DNA of 64,000 bases, from NCBI RefSeq assembly GCF_024753205.1, contig NZ_JANUGZ010000004.1, positions 124,001 to 188,000 of the forward strand, in the 5' to 3' direction. Position numbers and translations under genes: made by a program. Shown in pieces: positions 7,874-19,854 of the stretch (within the stretch, counting starts at the first letter, position 1; every line of letters begins with the position of its first letter). Source of the DNA: Massilia aurea. Its GTDB lineage: Bacteria > Pseudomonadota > Gammaproteobacteria > Burkholderiales > Burkholderiaceae_D. The notes beneath the pieces were generated by a model. The model saw only the letters and a program-made list of their open reading frames with translations, searched no databases and was not told the origin of the DNA.

Positions 7874-9481
7874 ATGCCCCAGATCGAAAGCAAACTGAAC
7901 CCGCGCAGCGAGGATTTCAAGGCCAATGCCACCGCCATGCAGGCCGTGGTGGACGACTTGCGCGCGCGCGTGGCGCAACTGGCGCAGGGCGGCGGCGCCG
8001 AAGCCAGTGCGCGTCACCTCGCGCGCGGCAAGCTGCTGCCGCGCGAGCGTGTCGAACATCTGCTCGATCCAGGCACGCCCTTCCTCGAATTCTCGCAACT
8101 GGCGGCCTATGAGATGTATGACGGCGCCGCGCCCAGCGCCGGTATCATCACCGGCATCGGCAGGGTAAGCGGCCACGAATGCGTGATCGTCTGCAATGAC
8201 GCCACCGTCAAGGGCGGCACCTATTACCCGATGACGGTCAAGAAACACCTGCGCGCACAGGAGATCGCCGAGCAGAACAACCTGCCCTGCATCTACCTGG
8301 TCGACTCGGGCGGTGCCAACCTGCCGAACCAGGACGACGTGTTCCCCGACCGCGACCACTTCGGCCGCATCTTCTACAACCAGGCGAACCTGTCGGCCAA
8401 AGGCGTGCCGCAGATCGCCGTCGTGATGGGCTCGTGCACCGCCGGCGGCGCGTACGTGCCGGCGATGAGCGACGAGTCGATCATCGTCAAGGACCAGGGC
8501 ACGATTTTCCTGGGCGGTCCGCCGCTCGTGAAAGCGGCGACCGGTGAAGTCGTCAGCGCCGAAGACCTGGGCGGCGGCGACGTGCACACGCGCCTGTCGG
8601 GCGTGGCCGATCATCTGGCGCAGAACGATCCGCATGCGCTGTCGCTGGCACGCACGATCGTGTCGAACCTGAACCGCGTCAAGCCGCAGCAGGGCGAACG
8701 GCGCGCGAGCGTCGAGCCGCACTATCCGGCATCGGAACTGTACGGCGTCATCCCGGTCGATACGCGCAAACCGTTCGATGTGCGCGAAGTCATCGCGCGC
8801 GTGGTCGATGGCAGCGTGTTCGACGAATTCAAGGCGCGCTACGGCACGACGCTGGTGTGCGGCTTCGCCCACATCTTCGGCATGAAGGTCGGCATCATCG
8901 CCAACAACGGCATCCTGTTTTCGGAGTCGGCCCTAAAAGGCGCGCACTTCATCGAGCTGTGCTGCCAGCGCAAGATTCCGCTCGTGTTCTTGCAGAACAT
9001 CACCGGCTTCATGGTCGGGCGCAAATACGAAAACGAGGGCATCGCGCGCAACGGCGCCAAGATGGTCACGGCCGTGGCCACGGCTGCGGTGCCGAAGTTC
9101 ACCGTCATCATCGGCGGCTCGTTCGGCGCCGGCAACTACGGCATGTGCGGCCGCGCGTTCTCGCCGCGCTTCCTGTGGATGTGGCCCAATGCGCGCATCT
9201 CGGTGATGGGCGGCGACCAGGCCGCATCGGTGCTGGCCACCGTCAAGCGCGACGGCATCGAAGGCCGCGGCGGCCAGTGGTCGCCCGAAGAAGAAGCCGC
9301 ATTCAAGCAGCCGATCCGCGACCAGTACGAGCACCAGGGCCACCCGTATTACGCATCGGCGCGCCTGTGGGACGACGGCGTGATCGACCCCGCGGACACC
9401 CGCACCGTGCTGGGCCTGGGCCTGTCCGCCGCCATGAACCAGCCGATCGGCGACACGACGTTCGGCGTGTTCCGAATGTAA
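7874..9481 (+). CDS. liuB: methylcrotonyl-CoA carboxylase, carboxyltransferase (beta) subunit
   Basis: 535-residue carboxyltransferase that moves CO2 from biotin to 3-methylcrotonyl-CoA, making 3-methylglutaconyl-CoA in leucine breakdown. The crotonase-fold carboxyltransferase sequence is diagnostic: [23 protein letters not shown] near residue 52, [19 protein letters not shown] (the MCC-specific segment), [35 protein letters not shown], and in the second half [18 protein letters not shown] and [16 protein letters not shown]. Length equals the family norm. It pairs with the biotin-carrying subunit encoded at 14805-16811. The isovaleryl-CoA dehydrogenase gene that usually precedes it is not in this window. 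liuC follows by 10 bp. Confidence 0.96.
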   Translation: MPQIESKLNPRSEDFKANATAMQAVVDDLRARVAQLAQGGGAEASARHLARGKLLPRERVEHLLDPGTPFLEFSQLAAYEMYDGAAPSAGIITGIGRVSGHECVIVCNDATVKGGTYYPMTVKKHLRAQEIAEQNNLPCIYLVDSGGANLPNQDDVFPDRDHFGRIFYNQANLSAKGVPQIAVVMGSCTAGGAYVPAMSDESIIVKDQGTIFLGGPPLVKAATGEVVSAEDLGGGDVHTRLSGVADHLAQNDPHALSLARTIVSNLNRVKPQQGERRASVEPHYPASELYGVIPVDTRKPFDVREVIARVVDGSVFDEFKARYGTTLVCGFAHIFGMKVGIIANNGILFSESALKGAHFIELCCQRKIPLVFLQNITGFMVGRKYENEGIARNGAKMVTAVATAAVPKFTVIIGGSFGAGNYGMCGRAFSPRFLWMWPNARISVMGGDQAASVLATVKRDGIEGRGGQWSPEEEAAFKQPIRDQYEHQGHPYYASARLWDDGVIDPADTRTVLGLGLSAAMNQPIGDTTFGVFRM

Positions 9482-9491
9482 AAGGATGACG

Positions 9492-10277
9492 ATGACCTAT
9501 GACACCCTGCTTGTGACCGTTGCCGACAAGGTCGCCACCGTCACGCTGAACCGCCCCGACCTGCGCAATGCCTTCAACGAAGGGGCGATTGCCGAACTGG
9601 CGCGCGTGTTCGATGAACTCGGCTGCGACGACGCCGTGCGCGCGATCGTGCTGGCCGCCAACGGCCCGTCGTTCTGCGCCGGCGCGGACCTGAACTGGAT
9701 GAAGAAGATGGCCGGCTACTCGCATGACGAGAACGAGGCCGATGCCATGCGCCTGGCCGCCATGCTGCGCACGATCTACCTGTGCCCCAAGCCGGTGGTC
9801 GCGCGCGTGCAGGGCGATTGCTACGCCGGCGGCATGGGCCTGGTGGCCGCCTGCGACATCGTCGTTGCGAGCGAGACAGCTGGTTTTTGCCTGTCCGAAG
9901 TGAAGCTCGGGCTGATTCCGGCTACCATCTCGCCTTACGTGATCAAGGCGATGGGCGAACAGGCGGCGCGCCGCTACTTTTTGACAGCCGAGCGGTTCGA
10001 TGCGGCCGAGGCGCAGCGCATCGGTGTCGCGCACACCGTCGTGGCGCCGGAAGCGCTCGACGCGACTGTTGCCGGGATCGTCAAGGCGCTGGTGAACAAC
10101 AGCCCGCACGCCGTCCGGCAGGCCAAGACGCTGGTGCGCGAGATCGTCGGCCAGCCGGTCGACGATGCGCTGCTGCGTGACACGGCCGGGCGCATCGCCG
10201 CGATCCGCGCATCGACCGAAGGCCGCGAAGGCGTGGCCTCGTTCCTTGAAAAGCGCAAGCCGACATGGATTAACTAG
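9492..10277 (+). CDS. liuC: methylglutaconyl-CoA hydratase (enoyl-CoA hydratase family)
   Basis: About 261-residue crotonase-family enzyme hydrating 3-methylglutaconyl-CoA to HMG-CoA. Two in-frame ATGs exist (9486 and 9492); AAAGG at 9481-9485 sits correctly only for 9492. Family motifs: VTLNRPDLRNAFNEGAI, the oxyanion-hole segment AANGPSFCAGADLNWM, and GGMGLVAACDIVVASETAGFCLSEVKLGLIPATISPYV, the last wording being typical of LiuC. It lies directly after liuB and 15 bp before bioA, so it is translated from the same transcript as both. Specificity is inferred from the operon. Confidence 0.92.
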   Translation: MTYDTLLVTVADKVATVTLNRPDLRNAFNEGAIAELARVFDELGCDDAVRAIVLAANGPSFCAGADLNWMKKMAGYSHDENEADAMRLAAMLRTIYLCPKPVVARVQGDCYAGGMGLVAACDIVVASETAGFCLSEVKLGLIPATISPYVIKAMGEQAARRYFLTAERFDAAEAQRIGVAHTVVAPEALDATVAGIVKALVNNSPHAVRQAKTLVREIVGQPVDDALLRDTAGRIAAIRASTEGREGVASFLEKRKPTWIN

Positions 10278-10292
10278 TATTGGAACTTTATC

Positions 10293-11636
10293 GTGAAGCA
10301 GCAAACCACCTCCTCCGACTGGATCGCGCGCAGCCTGCGCAGCGTCTGGCATCCCTGCACCCAGATGCAGCATCACGAAGAGGTGCCGCTGATCGCGGTC
10401 AGCCATGGCAAGGGGCCGTGGCTGTACGACTATGACGGCAAGCGTTACCTGGACGGTATCAGCTCGTGGTGGGTCAACCTGTTCGGCCACGCCAACCCGC
10501 GCATCAATGCCGCGCTGAAGGACCAGCTGGACAAGCTCGAACACGCGATGCTGGCCGGCTTCACGCACGCACCCGTGGTCGAGCTGGCCGAACGGCTGGC
10601 CGCGCTCACCGGCCACGCGCTGGGTCACGCCACGTTCGCCTCCGACGGCGCATCGGCCGTGGAAATCGCGATGAAGATGAGCTTTCACGCGTGGCGCAAT
10701 GCGGACCGGTCATCCAAGCAGGAATTCGTCTGCCTGCAGGGCAGCTACCACGGCGAGACGATCGGCGCGCTGTCGGTTACCGACGTGCCGCTGTTCAAGG
10801 ACGCCTACGGCCCGCTGCTGCGCGCGTCGCACGTGGTGAGCGCGCCCGATGCCCGCAACGCGTTCGAGGGCGAGACGGCGCAGGACGTCGCGCGGCGCGC
10901 GATCCTTGAAGTCAAAGCGCTGTTCGAAGAACGGGGCGACAAGATTGCCGCCATCATCGTCGAGCCGCTGGTGCAGTGCGCCACCGGCATGGCGATGTAC
11001 GATCCGCTGTATCTCAAGCTCTTGCGCGACCTGTGCGACCAGCACCGCGTGCACCTGATCGCCGACGAAATCGCGGTCGGCTGCGGACGCACCGGCACCT
11101 TCTTCGCCTGCGAGCAGGCCGGCATCTGGCCGGACTTCCTGTGCCTGTCGAAAGGCATCAGCGGCGGCTACCTGCCGCTCTCGCTCGTGCTCACGCGCGA
11201 CGACATCTACCAGGCCTTCTACAGCACCGACATCACGCGCGGCTTTTTGCACTCGCACTCGTACACCGGCAATCCGCTGGCCTGCCGCGCGGCGCTGGCC
11301 ACGCTCGACATCTTCGAAGAAGACGATGTGTTGAACCGCAACCGCGAACTGGCCACCAGGATGACGGTGGCGCTGGCGCCGCTGGCCGACCATCCGCGCA
11401 CGCGCCACTTCCGCCAGCGCGGCATGATCTTCGCGTTCGACGCGGTCGAACCGGATACCGATCTTGCCTCGACCTTCGCGCGCCGCTTCTTTTCCACGGC
11501 GGCCGAGAACGAACTGCTGCTGCGCCCCATCGGCCGCACCGTGTACCTGATGCCGCCGTACGTGCTGGACGAAGAAGAAGTCGCGGGCCTGGCGGCGCGC
11601 ACGATCAAGACGTTCGAATCCGTCATCGCGGGATGA
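10293..11636 (+). CDS. bioA: adenosylmethionine-8-amino-7-oxononanoate aminotransferase
   Basis: 447-residue PLP-dependent class III aminotransferase that converts KAPA to DAPA with S-adenosylmethionine as amino donor, the antepenultimate step of biotin synthesis. BioA-specific motifs: [15 protein letters not shown] at the N-terminus, [53 protein letters not shown], and the PLP lysine in [15 protein letters not shown] (Lys287). First of four contiguous biotin genes. It begins only 15 bp after liuC, without room for a promoter, and ends 4 bp before bioF. Confidence 0.96.
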   Translation: MKQQTTSSDWIARSLRSVWHPCTQMQHHEEVPLIAVSHGKGPWLYDYDGKRYLDGISSWWVNLFGHANPRINAALKDQLDKLEHAMLAGFTHAPVVELAERLAALTGHALGHATFASDGASAVEIAMKMSFHAWRNADRSSKQEFVCLQGSYHGETIGALSVTDVPLFKDAYGPLLRASHVVSAPDARNAFEGETAQDVARRAILEVKALFEERGDKIAAIIVEPLVQCATGMAMYDPLYLKLLRDLCDQHRVHLIADEIAVGCGRTGTFFACEQAGIWPDFLCLSKGISGGYLPLSLVLTRDDIYQAFYSTDITRGFLHSHSYTGNPLACRAALATLDIFEEDDVLNRNRELATRMTVALAPLADHPRTRHFRQRGMIFAFDAVEPDTDLASTFARRFFSTAAENELLLRPIGRTVYLMPPYVLDEEEVAGLAARTIKTFESVIAG

Positions 11637-11640
11637 TGTG

Positions 11641-12828
11641 ATGGATCTCATCGCCACCATCGACCGCCAGCTCGACACGCTGGCCGCGCGCAGTCTCACG
11701 CGCCGTCGCCGCATCACCGATGGCGCCTGCGCGCCACGCCAGCTGGTCGACGGACGTGACCTGCTGGCCTTTTGCAGCAACGATTACCTGGGCCTGGCCG
11801 CGCACCCGCAAGTCATCGAGGCGCTGCGCGAAGGCGCGCAGCTGTACGGCGCCGGCAGCGGCGCCTCGCACCTGGTGTCGGGCCACAGCCGCGCGCATCA
11901 TCTGCTCGAAGAAACGCTGGCCGAGTGGATGGCGCCGCATCTCGAAGACGCGCGCGCTCTGACGCTGTGCACCGGCTACATGGCCAACCTCGCGATCCTG
12001 AGTGCCCTGGGCGTCGATGCCGATGCGATGATCTTTTCCGAGGCGCTGAACCACGCCTCCCTGATCGACGGCGCCCGGCTCGCGAAAGCGGGCGTCACGG
12101 TCTACCCGCATGGCGACGTCGAAACGCTGACGCAACTCCTGGCCGCCAGCAGCGCCAGCACGAAGATCGTCGTCACCGACAGCGTGTTCAGCATGGATGG
12201 CGACCTGGCGCCGCTGCCGGCGCTGCTGGCCGCGTGCGAGCGCCACGGCGCCTGGCTGGTGGTCGACGATGCCCACGGCTTCGGTGTGCTGGGCCAGAAC
12301 GGGCGCGGCGCACTGGAACACTTCGGCCTGCGCTCGACCAACCTGATCTACATGGGCACGCTGGGCAAGGCCGCCGGCGTCGGCGGCGCTTTCGTCGCCG
12401 CGCACGCCAGCGTGATCGAGTTGCTGATCCAGCGCGCGCGCCCGTATATCTATACGACGGCCTGCCCGCCAGCGCTTGCACACGCCTTGCTCGCCAGCCT
12501 TGCTATCATGGGCGGTGACGAGGGCGCCGAACGGCGTGCGCACCTGGCACGACTGGTCGAGCAGCTGCGCGGTTCGCTGCGCCTGGAACGCTGGGAACTG
12601 GCGGCGTCGACCACCCCGATCCAGCCCGTCATCATCGGCAGCAACGACGCTGCGCTGCACGCCGCCAGCCGCCTGCATGAGCAGGGCCTGTGGGTGCCGG
12701 CGATCCGCCCGCCGACCGTGGCGCCCGGTACCGCGCGCCTGCGCGTGACCTTGTCCGCCGCCCATGCCACGGATGACGTGGCACGGCTGGCGCAGGCGCT
12801 CAACGAACTGGAAAAGGCCGCACCATGA
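11641..12828 (+). CDS. bioF: 8-amino-7-oxononanoate synthase
   Basis: 395-residue PLP enzyme of the alpha-oxoamine synthase family; it condenses pimeloyl-ACP/CoA with alanine to give KAPA. The ATG at 11641 is taken as start; a GTG three bases earlier is also possible. Motifs: [55 protein letters not shown], and the PLP lysine in [16 protein letters not shown] (Lys243). Its TGA overlaps the ATG of bioD (ATGA), implying translational coupling. Confidence 0.96.
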   Translation: MDLIATIDRQLDTLAARSLTRRRRITDGACAPRQLVDGRDLLAFCSNDYLGLAAHPQVIEALREGAQLYGAGSGASHLVSGHSRAHHLLEETLAEWMAPHLEDARALTLCTGYMANLAILSALGVDADAMIFSEALNHASLIDGARLAKAGVTVYPHGDVETLTQLLAASSASTKIVVTDSVFSMDGDLAPLPALLAACERHGAWLVVDDAHGFGVLGQNGRGALEHFGLRSTNLIYMGTLGKAAGVGGAFVAAHASVIELLIQRARPYIYTTACPPALAHALLASLAIMGGDEGAERRAHLARLVEQLRGSLRLERWELAASTTPIQPVIIGSNDAALHAASRLHEQGLWVPAIRPPTVAPGTARLRVTLSAAHATDDVARLAQALNELEKAAP

Positions 12829-13652
12829 ACAATCTGAATGAAACCGATGCACCGGTCATCGTGCAACCCCTACTTGACCCCGAGGTCGACCTGACCGAAC
12901 TCGACGAGCCGGTGTTAGAACCTGAACTCGAACTGCGCGCCGACGATCTGCCAATGCGCTTTGCCTGCTTCGTCACCGGCACCGATACCGAGATCGGCAA
13001 GACGCTGATCTCGGCCGCCATCCTGCACAAGCTCGTGGCCACGGGCCAGCGCGCCTGCGGCATGAAGCCGGTCGCGGCCGGCGCCGAACTGCGTGACGGC
13101 GTGCTGCACAACGACGACGCCGACCAGCTGATCGCGGCCGGCAACGTGCATCTGCCGGCATCACTGACCACGCCCTACCTGCTGCGCGAACCAGCCGCAC
13201 CGCACATCGCCGCCGCGCTCGAGGGCGTGACGATCGAGCTGGTGCCGATCCTGGCCGCCTTTGCCGAGGTCCAGGCCGCGTCCGACGCGGTCGTGGTCGA
13301 AGGCGTGGGGGGCTTCCGCGTGCCCTTCAACGACGACTTCGACAGCGCCGACCTGGCCGCACAACTGAACCTGCCCGTGATCCTCGTCGTCGGCATGCGC
13401 CTGGGCTGCATCAGCCATGCGCTGCTGACGGTCGAAGCGATCGTGGCGCGCGGCCTGGTGCTGGCCGGCTGGGTCGCCAACACGGTCGACACGGACATGC
13501 GCTTTGCGCAAGAGAACATCGAGGCGCTGGCACAGCGTATCCCGGCGCCGCTGCTGGGCCGCGTGCCGCGCCTGAACGAACCGACGGCTGCTGCGGCAGC
13601 CGAATTTATCGACCTCGCCGGACTGCCAGGCTGGCCGTCCACGCGGGTCTAG
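12825..13652 (+). CDS. bioD: dethiobiotin synthetase with acidic N-terminal extension
   Basis: ATP-dependent carboxylase closing the ureido ring of dethiobiotin. The core starts at residue 44, [17 protein letters not shown] (P-loop GTDTEIGKT), then [26 protein letters not shown] and GWVANTVD. Ahead of the core is a 43-residue, strongly acidic extension ([17 protein letters not shown]) not found in typical BioD of ~225 residues. The ATG at 12825 overlaps the bioF stop and has AAAAGG upstream, while the internal ATG at 12954 lacks a ribosome site, so the extension is probably translated. bioB follows after 17 bp. Confidence 0.93.
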   Translation: MNNLNETDAPVIVQPLLDPEVDLTELDEPVLEPELELRADDLPMRFACFVTGTDTEIGKTLISAAILHKLVATGQRACGMKPVAAGAELRDGVLHNDDADQLIAAGNVHLPASLTTPYLLREPAAPHIAAALEGVTIELVPILAAFAEVQAASDAVVVEGVGGFRVPFNDDFDSADLAAQLNLPVILVVGMRLGCISHALLTVEAIVARGLVLAGWVANTVDTDMRFAQENIEALAQRIPAPLLGRVPRLNEPTAAAAAEFIDLAGLPGWPSTRV

Positions 13653-13669
13653 TTTTTGAAGGAACCGAA

Positions 13670-14704
13670 ATGACCAATATGAACACTGTCGCCCTGCACC
13701 GCCCAACGGCAGCCATCAAGCCGCCCGAGAATGCAACCTGGCCGCTGGCCGACGTGCTCGCGCTGTTCGACCTGCCGTTCACCGAACTGATGCACCGCGC
13801 GTCGACCGCGCACCGCCTGAACTTCCCGGACGGCGACGTCGAACTGGCGACCCTGTTGTCGATCAAGACCGGTGGCTGCGAAGAAGACTGCGGCTACTGC
13901 CCGCAGGCGGCGCGCTACGACACGGGCGTGGAAGCCAAGAAGCTGCTCGACATCGACACGGTGCTCGACGCGGCGCGCGCGGCCAAGGCCAGTGGCGCCA
14001 CGCGCTTCTGCATGGGCGCAGCGTGGCGCAGCCCGAAAGAGCGCGACATGGACAAGGTCGAGACGATGGTGCGTGAAGTCAAGGCGCTGGGCATGGAAAC
14101 CTGCGCCACGCTGGGCATGCTCGAAGCCGGCCAGGCCGAGCAGCTCAAGCGCGCTGGTCTGGACTACTACAACCACAATATCGACACCGCGCCGGACTTC
14201 TACAACAACGTCATTTCAACCCGCGAATACCAGGACCGCCTGGACACGCTGGGCCGCGTGCGCGAAGCGGGCCTGAAGGTCTGCTGCGGCGGCATCGTCG
14301 GCATGGGCGAGACGCGCGAACAGCGCGCCGGCCTGATCGCGCAGCTGGCGAACCTGAACCCGTATCCCGAATCGGTGCCGGTCAACCACCTGGTGCAGGT
14401 GGCTGGTACGCCGCTGCACGGCATGGACAAGCTCGACCCGATCGAATTCGTGCGCACCATCGCGGTCGCGCGCATCACGATGCCGCAAGCGCGCGTGCGC
14501 CTGTCGGCGGGCCGCCGCGAAATGGGCGAAGCCGTGCAGGCGATGTGCTTCATGGCCGGTGCCAACTCGATCTTCTACGGCGACAAGCTGCTGACCACCG
14601 AGAATCCCGAGGCCGATGACGACCGCGTGCTGCTGGAAAAGCTGGGCCTGAAAACCCGCGCCGCGACGCTGGACTCGGCGCCGAAGGAAGCCTGCGGCTG
14701 CTAA
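13670..14704 (+). CDS. bioB: biotin synthase (radical SAM)
   Basis: 344-residue radical-SAM enzyme inserting sulfur into dethiobiotin. The [4Fe-4S] motif is [10 protein letters not shown] (Cys70, Cys74, Cys77). Downstream are [38 protein letters not shown] (family signature), [10 protein letters not shown] and the Arg-containing [15 protein letters not shown] for the [2Fe-2S] cluster. It ends CGC, as many BioB proteins do. Last of the four bio genes; a 100-bp gap with a GC-rich hairpin precedes liuD. Confidence 0.97.
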   Translation: MTNMNTVALHRPTAAIKPPENATWPLADVLALFDLPFTELMHRASTAHRLNFPDGDVELATLLSIKTGGCEEDCGYCPQAARYDTGVEAKKLLDIDTVLDAARAAKASGATRFCMGAAWRSPKERDMDKVETMVREVKALGMETCATLGMLEAGQAEQLKRAGLDYYNHNIDTAPDFYNNVISTREYQDRLDTLGRVREAGLKVCCGGIVGMGETREQRAGLIAQLANLNPYPESVPVNHLVQVAGTPLHGMDKLDPIEFVRTIAVARITMPQARVRLSAGRREMGEAVQAMCFMAGANSIFYGDKLLTTENPEADDDRVLLEKLGLKTRAATLDSAPKEACGC

Positions 14705-14739
14705 GCATCGTACTCAAGGCAGTAGCAAGTGCACTATCC

Positions 14740-14765
14740 GCGCGGCCGGGGAGACACGGCCGCGC
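14740..14765 (+). other. GC-rich hairpin between bioB and liuD
   Basis: GCGCGGCCG (14740-14748) and CGGCCGCGC (14757-14765) form a 9-bp stem with an 8-nt loop in the 100-bp bioB-liuD gap. No U-tract follows, so it is not a standard terminator. It may set mRNA stability or differential expression within the operon. Confidence 0.45.
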
Positions 14766-14804
14766 AAGCATCACCCGAACAACCATAAGCGAAAGATAAC
14801 GCGC

Positions 14805-16811
<2,007 letters not shown>

Positions 16812-16852
16812 GCAACACCCATAAAAACCACCCTACACGATGAGGGGGAGAC

Positions 16853-17791
16853 ATGCGGATTGTCCTGTACCGGGGCGATGGCGTCAGCGAGCCTTGGGAA
16901 CACGCGTTTGCCAGCGTGCTGCCGGGCGCCCAGACCGTCATCTGGAAAGAAGGCGAGCAACTGGCGCACTGCGATTACGCGGTGCTGTGGAATCCGGCGC
17001 CGGCCTTGCTGGCCCAGCTGGCCCAGATGGAAAGCGTCAAGGCGATCTTCCTGATGGGCGCCGGCGTCGACGCGCTGCTCAAGTTTGGCGACGCTTTGCC
17101 CGATGTGCCGCTGGTGCGCCTGGGCGACGCCGGCATGGGCGTGCAGATGGCCGAGTATGTGGCGCATGCGGTGCTGCGCTACTTCCGCCGCTTCGATGAA
17201 TACGAGCAGCAGGCCAGGCACGGCGCCTGGAATCCGCTGCCCCAGCATCCGAAAGAATCGTTCACCATCGGCGTCATGGGCCTGGGCCGGCTGGGCATGC
17301 CGGTGGTCGAGGCGATGCGCCATTTCGGCTTTCCCGTGCGCGGCTGGAGCCGCAGTCCGAAAGACATTCCGGGCGTGCCGACCTATGCCGGCTTGGCGCA
17401 ATTCGGCGACTTTTTGCACGGCACGCGCGTGCTGGTCTGCCTGCTGCCACTGACGCCAGAGACCACCAACCTGCTCGACCGCCACAACCTGGGCAAGCTG
17501 GCGCCGGGCGCGTACCTGATCAACGTCTCGCGCGGCGCGATCCTGGCCGAGCCCGATCTGATGACGCTGATCCGCTCCGGGCACATCGCCGGCGCCACGC
17601 TCGACGTGTTCCGCCACGAGCCGCTGCCGGCCCAGCACCCGTTCTGGAACGAGCCGCGCATCGCCCTCACCCCGCATATTTCGGCGCTGACCATGCGCCA
17701 GGACGCCGTGCGCCAGATCGTCGCCAAGATCGACGCCCTGGAACGTGGCCAACCGGTCGACGACCTCGTCGACCGCCAACGTGGATATTAA
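16853..17791 (+). CDS. ghrA: glyoxylate/hydroxypyruvate reductase A-like D-2-hydroxyacid dehydrogenase
   Basis: 312-residue NAD(P)H-dependent 2-hydroxyacid dehydrogenase of the GhrA branch. Visible are the Rossmann glycine motif GVMGLGRLGMPVVEAM with Arg in GWSRSPKDI (NADPH preference), the catalytic Arg region NVSRGAILAEPDL, the Glu in DVFRHEPLP and the His in TPHISALT. A strong GGGGAG lies before the ATG at 16853. It sits between liuD and liuE, 3 bp ahead of the latter, so it is part of the operon although no leucine-pathway step requires it; perhaps it reduces a side-product 2-oxo acid (inference). Confidence 0.88.
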   Translation: MRIVLYRGDGVSEPWEHAFASVLPGAQTVIWKEGEQLAHCDYAVLWNPAPALLAQLAQMESVKAIFLMGAGVDALLKFGDALPDVPLVRLGDAGMGVQMAEYVAHAVLRYFRRFDEYEQQARHGAWNPLPQHPKESFTIGVMGLGRLGMPVVEAMRHFGFPVRGWSRSPKDIPGVPTYAGLAQFGDFLHGTRVLVCLLPLTPETTNLLDRHNLGKLAPGAYLINVSRGAILAEPDLMTLIRSGHIAGATLDVFRHEPLPAQHPFWNEPRIALTPHISALTMRQDAVRQIVAKIDALERGQPVDDLVDRQRGY

Positions 17792-17794
17792 GAA

Positions 17795-18706
17795 ATGACA
17801 CCCCTGCCAACCAAGGTCAAGATCGTCGAAGTCGGCCCCCGCGACGGCCTGCAGAACGAAAAAGAAGCGCTCGGCGCTGACGTGAAAATCGAACTGGTCG
17901 AGCGCTTGGCGCGCGCCGGCTTCGTCAATGTCGAGGCGGCGGCGTTCGTCTCGCCCAAATGGGTGCCGCAGATGGCAACCTCCGCCGAGGTGCTGGCCCG
18001 CATCGAACGCCGGCCCGGCACGATCTACTCGGCGCTGGTGCCGAACATGCAGGGCTTCGAGGCCGCGCTGGCCGGCAAGGCCGACGAGGTCGTGGTGTTC
18101 GGCGCAGCGTCCGAGGCGTTCTCGCAAAAGAACATCAACTGTTCGATTGCCGAATCGATCGCGCGCTTCGAGCCGGTCGCGCGCGCTGCCAAGGAGAACG
18201 GCCTGCGCCTGCGCGGCTCGATCAGCACGGCGTTCGGCTGCCCGTACCAGGGCGCCGTGTCGCTGGACGCTGTGGGCGACGTCGTGGCGCGCATGCGCGA
18301 CCTGGGCTGTGACGAGATCGATATCGCCGACACGATCGGCGTGGCAACCGCGCGCCAGACGCAGGCCGTGATGCTGCGCGCGGCGCAGGCATTCCCGATG
18401 GGGCAGCTCGCCGGCCACTTCCACGACACGTATGGCCAGGCGCTGGCGAACATCTATGCGGCGCTGGAAGTGGGCGTGGCGATTTTCCACTCGTCAGTGG
18501 CGGGCCTGGGCGGTTGCCCGTATGCCAAGGGCGCGACCGGCAACGTGGCGACCGAAGACGTGCTGTACCTGATGCAGGGGCTGGGCATCGAGACGGGCGT
18601 GGATCTCGACCAGGTGGTCGATGCCGGGCTGTTCATCTCTGCGCAACTGGGCCGCAAGAGCATCAGCCGCGCCGGCAATGCGCTGGCAGCCAAACGGGCT
18701 GCGTGA
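17795..18706 (+). CDS. liuE: hydroxymethylglutaryl-CoA lyase
   Basis: 303-residue TIM-barrel lyase splitting HMG-CoA into acetoacetate and acetyl-CoA, the final leucine-catabolic step. Motifs: VEVGPRDGLQNEKE at residues 9-22, FVSPKWVPQMATS, GSISTAFGCPYQG, DIADTIGVA, the metal-binding HFHDTYGQALAN and the catalytic-cysteine loop GGCPYAKGATGNVATED. Length is standard. It is the last gene of the liu/bio block and is followed by a GC-rich hairpin. Confidence 0.96.
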   Translation: MTPLPTKVKIVEVGPRDGLQNEKEALGADVKIELVERLARAGFVNVEAAAFVSPKWVPQMATSAEVLARIERRPGTIYSALVPNMQGFEAALAGKADEVVVFGAASEAFSQKNINCSIAESIARFEPVARAAKENGLRLRGSISTAFGCPYQGAVSLDAVGDVVARMRDLGCDEIDIADTIGVATARQTQAVMLRAAQAFPMGQLAGHFHDTYGQALANIYAALEVGVAIFHSSVAGLGGCPYAKGATGNVATEDVLYLMQGLGIETGVDLDQVVDAGLFISAQLGRKSISRAGNALAAKRAA

Positions 18707-18713
18707 CAGGCAG

Positions 18714-18733
18714 GCCCCCGGTGTGCCGGGGGC
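18714..18733 (+). terminator. possible terminator of the liu/bio operon
   Basis: GCCCCCGG (18714-18721), TGTG loop, CCGGGGGC (18726-18733), starting 8 bp after the liuE stop and followed by TGTTTC. The stem is strong but the U-tract is weak. Confidence 0.6.
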
Positions 18734-18762
18734 TGTTTCAAGGAAAACGGCCGCACAACGAA

Positions 18763-18792
18763 AAAAGCCGACAACTCACGTTGTCGGCTTTT
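18763..18792 (-). terminator. Rho-independent terminator for tRNA-Pro
   Basis: AAAAGCCGACAAC (18763-18775), TCAC loop, GTTGTCGGCTTTT (18780-18792): a 13-bp stem with a T-run on the minus strand, 10 nt beyond the tRNA 3' end. The T-run on the plus side also allows it to act in the other direction. Confidence 0.85.
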
Positions 18793-18802
18793 CTCTTAAT
18801 GC

Positions 18803-18879
18803 TGGTCGGAGTACAAGGATTCGAACCTTGGACCCCCTGGTCCCAAACCAGGTGCGCTACCGGGCTGCGCTACACTCCG
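18803..18879 (-). tRNA. tRNA-Pro (anticodon TGG)
   Basis: 77-nt gene including an encoded CCA. The acceptor stem CGGAGTG pairs with TACTCCG; the D-arm is GCGC-AGCCCGGTA-GCGC; the anticodon arm CCTGG-TTTGGGA-CCAGG carries anticodon TGG; the T-arm loop is TTCGAAT. It reads CCA codons (and by wobble other proline codons) and lies downstream of rsmI on the same strand. Confidence 0.97.
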
Positions 18880-18937
18880 AAGAAGCAAGATAATACCGGC
18901 TTGCCGTCACTTGGTCAAGGATTTCGCGTCAAAATCC

Positions 18938-19843
18938 TTACTCACCCCGGATCTGCAGCGCCCGCTCATACAAGGCATTCTTCTTGCGCCCCGTGATCTG
19001 CGCCGCCAGATTGGCTGCCTGCTTGACGCTGCATTCGGTGAGCAGGATCTGCAGCACGCGCTCGGCCTCGATGTCTTCGGCGTCGCTCGCTTCTACTGCG
19101 CCCTCTACCAGCACGACGAATTCGCCCTTCTCGCGGTGCGCGTCGGCCTTGACCCAGGCCAGCGCCTCGCCCAGCGTGCAGCGGTGGATTTCCTCGAACA
19201 TCTTGCTCAGTTCGCGGGCAAACACGACCTGGCGCGTCGGCTCGAACGCGGCCACCAATGCTTCGACGCAATCGACGATCCGGTGCGGCGCCTCGTAGAA
19301 CACGAGTGTGGACGTTTCGCGCGTCAGGGGCGCCAGCGCCGTCTCGCGGCCCTTGGCCTTGGCTGGCAGAAAGCCGACAAAGTGGAAGCGGTCATTGACC
19401 AGGCCGCTGGCCGACAGCGCCGTGATCGCCGCCGACGGGCCTGGCAACGGCACCACGTTCAGGCCGGCAGTACGGACCGCATCAACGATGCGCGCACCCG
19501 GATCGGACACGCCCGGCGTGCCGGCGTCGGACACCAGCGCCACCCGCTGGCCGGCGCGCAGGCGCTCGACGATTTTATCGGCCACTTCGCGCTCGTTGTG
19601 CTGGTGCGCGGCGATCGTGCTCTTGCTCAAACCAAAGCGTTGCAATAACGCGCCAGTCTTGCGCGTGTCTTCACAGGCGACGACGTCGGCCAGGGCCAGC
19701 AGGTGTAAAGCGCGCAGGGTCATGTCGGTGACGTTGCCAATCGGAGTAGCCACGACATACAGCGTTGCGGTAGGATAGGACTGCTGGGCCGCCTCGCCCA
19801 TGACGGGAAGTCGGGCGATGTCGATGGTCTGCTGTTCTGTCAT
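18938..19843 (-). CDS. rsmI: 16S rRNA (cytidine-1402 2'-O)-methyltransferase
   Basis: Ribosomal RNA methyltransferase of the tetrapyrrole-methylase fold; it 2'-O-methylates C1402 in the decoding centre. Motifs: LYVVATPIGNVTDMTLRAL, ACEDTRKTGALLQRFG, HNEREVADKIVERL, ALVSDAGTPGVSDPGARIV, FVGFLPAKAKGRE, FYEAPHRIVD and FARELSKMFEEIHR. The 301-residue frame starts at the ATG at 19843, but the internal ATG at 19801 would match the E. coli N-terminus better, leaving 53 rather than 11 bp to the divergent lpoA start. Neighbourhood rsmI/lpoA-yraN-diaA-dolP is conserved with E. coli. Confidence 0.94.
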   Translation of the reverse strand: MTEQQTIDIARLPVMGEAAQQSYPTATLYVVATPIGNVTDMTLRALHLLALADVVACEDTRKTGALLQRFGLSKSTIAAHQHNEREVADKIVERLRAGQRVALVSDAGTPGVSDPGARIVDAVRTAGLNVVPLPGPSAAITALSASGLVNDRFHFVGFLPAKAKGRETALAPLTRETSTLVFYEAPHRIVDCVEALVAAFEPTRQVVFARELSKMFEEIHRCTLGEALAWVKADAHREKGEFVVLVEGAVEASDAEDIEAERVLQILLTECSVKQAANLAAQITGRKKNALYERALQIRGE

Positions 19844-19854
19844 ATAGGTTTCCG

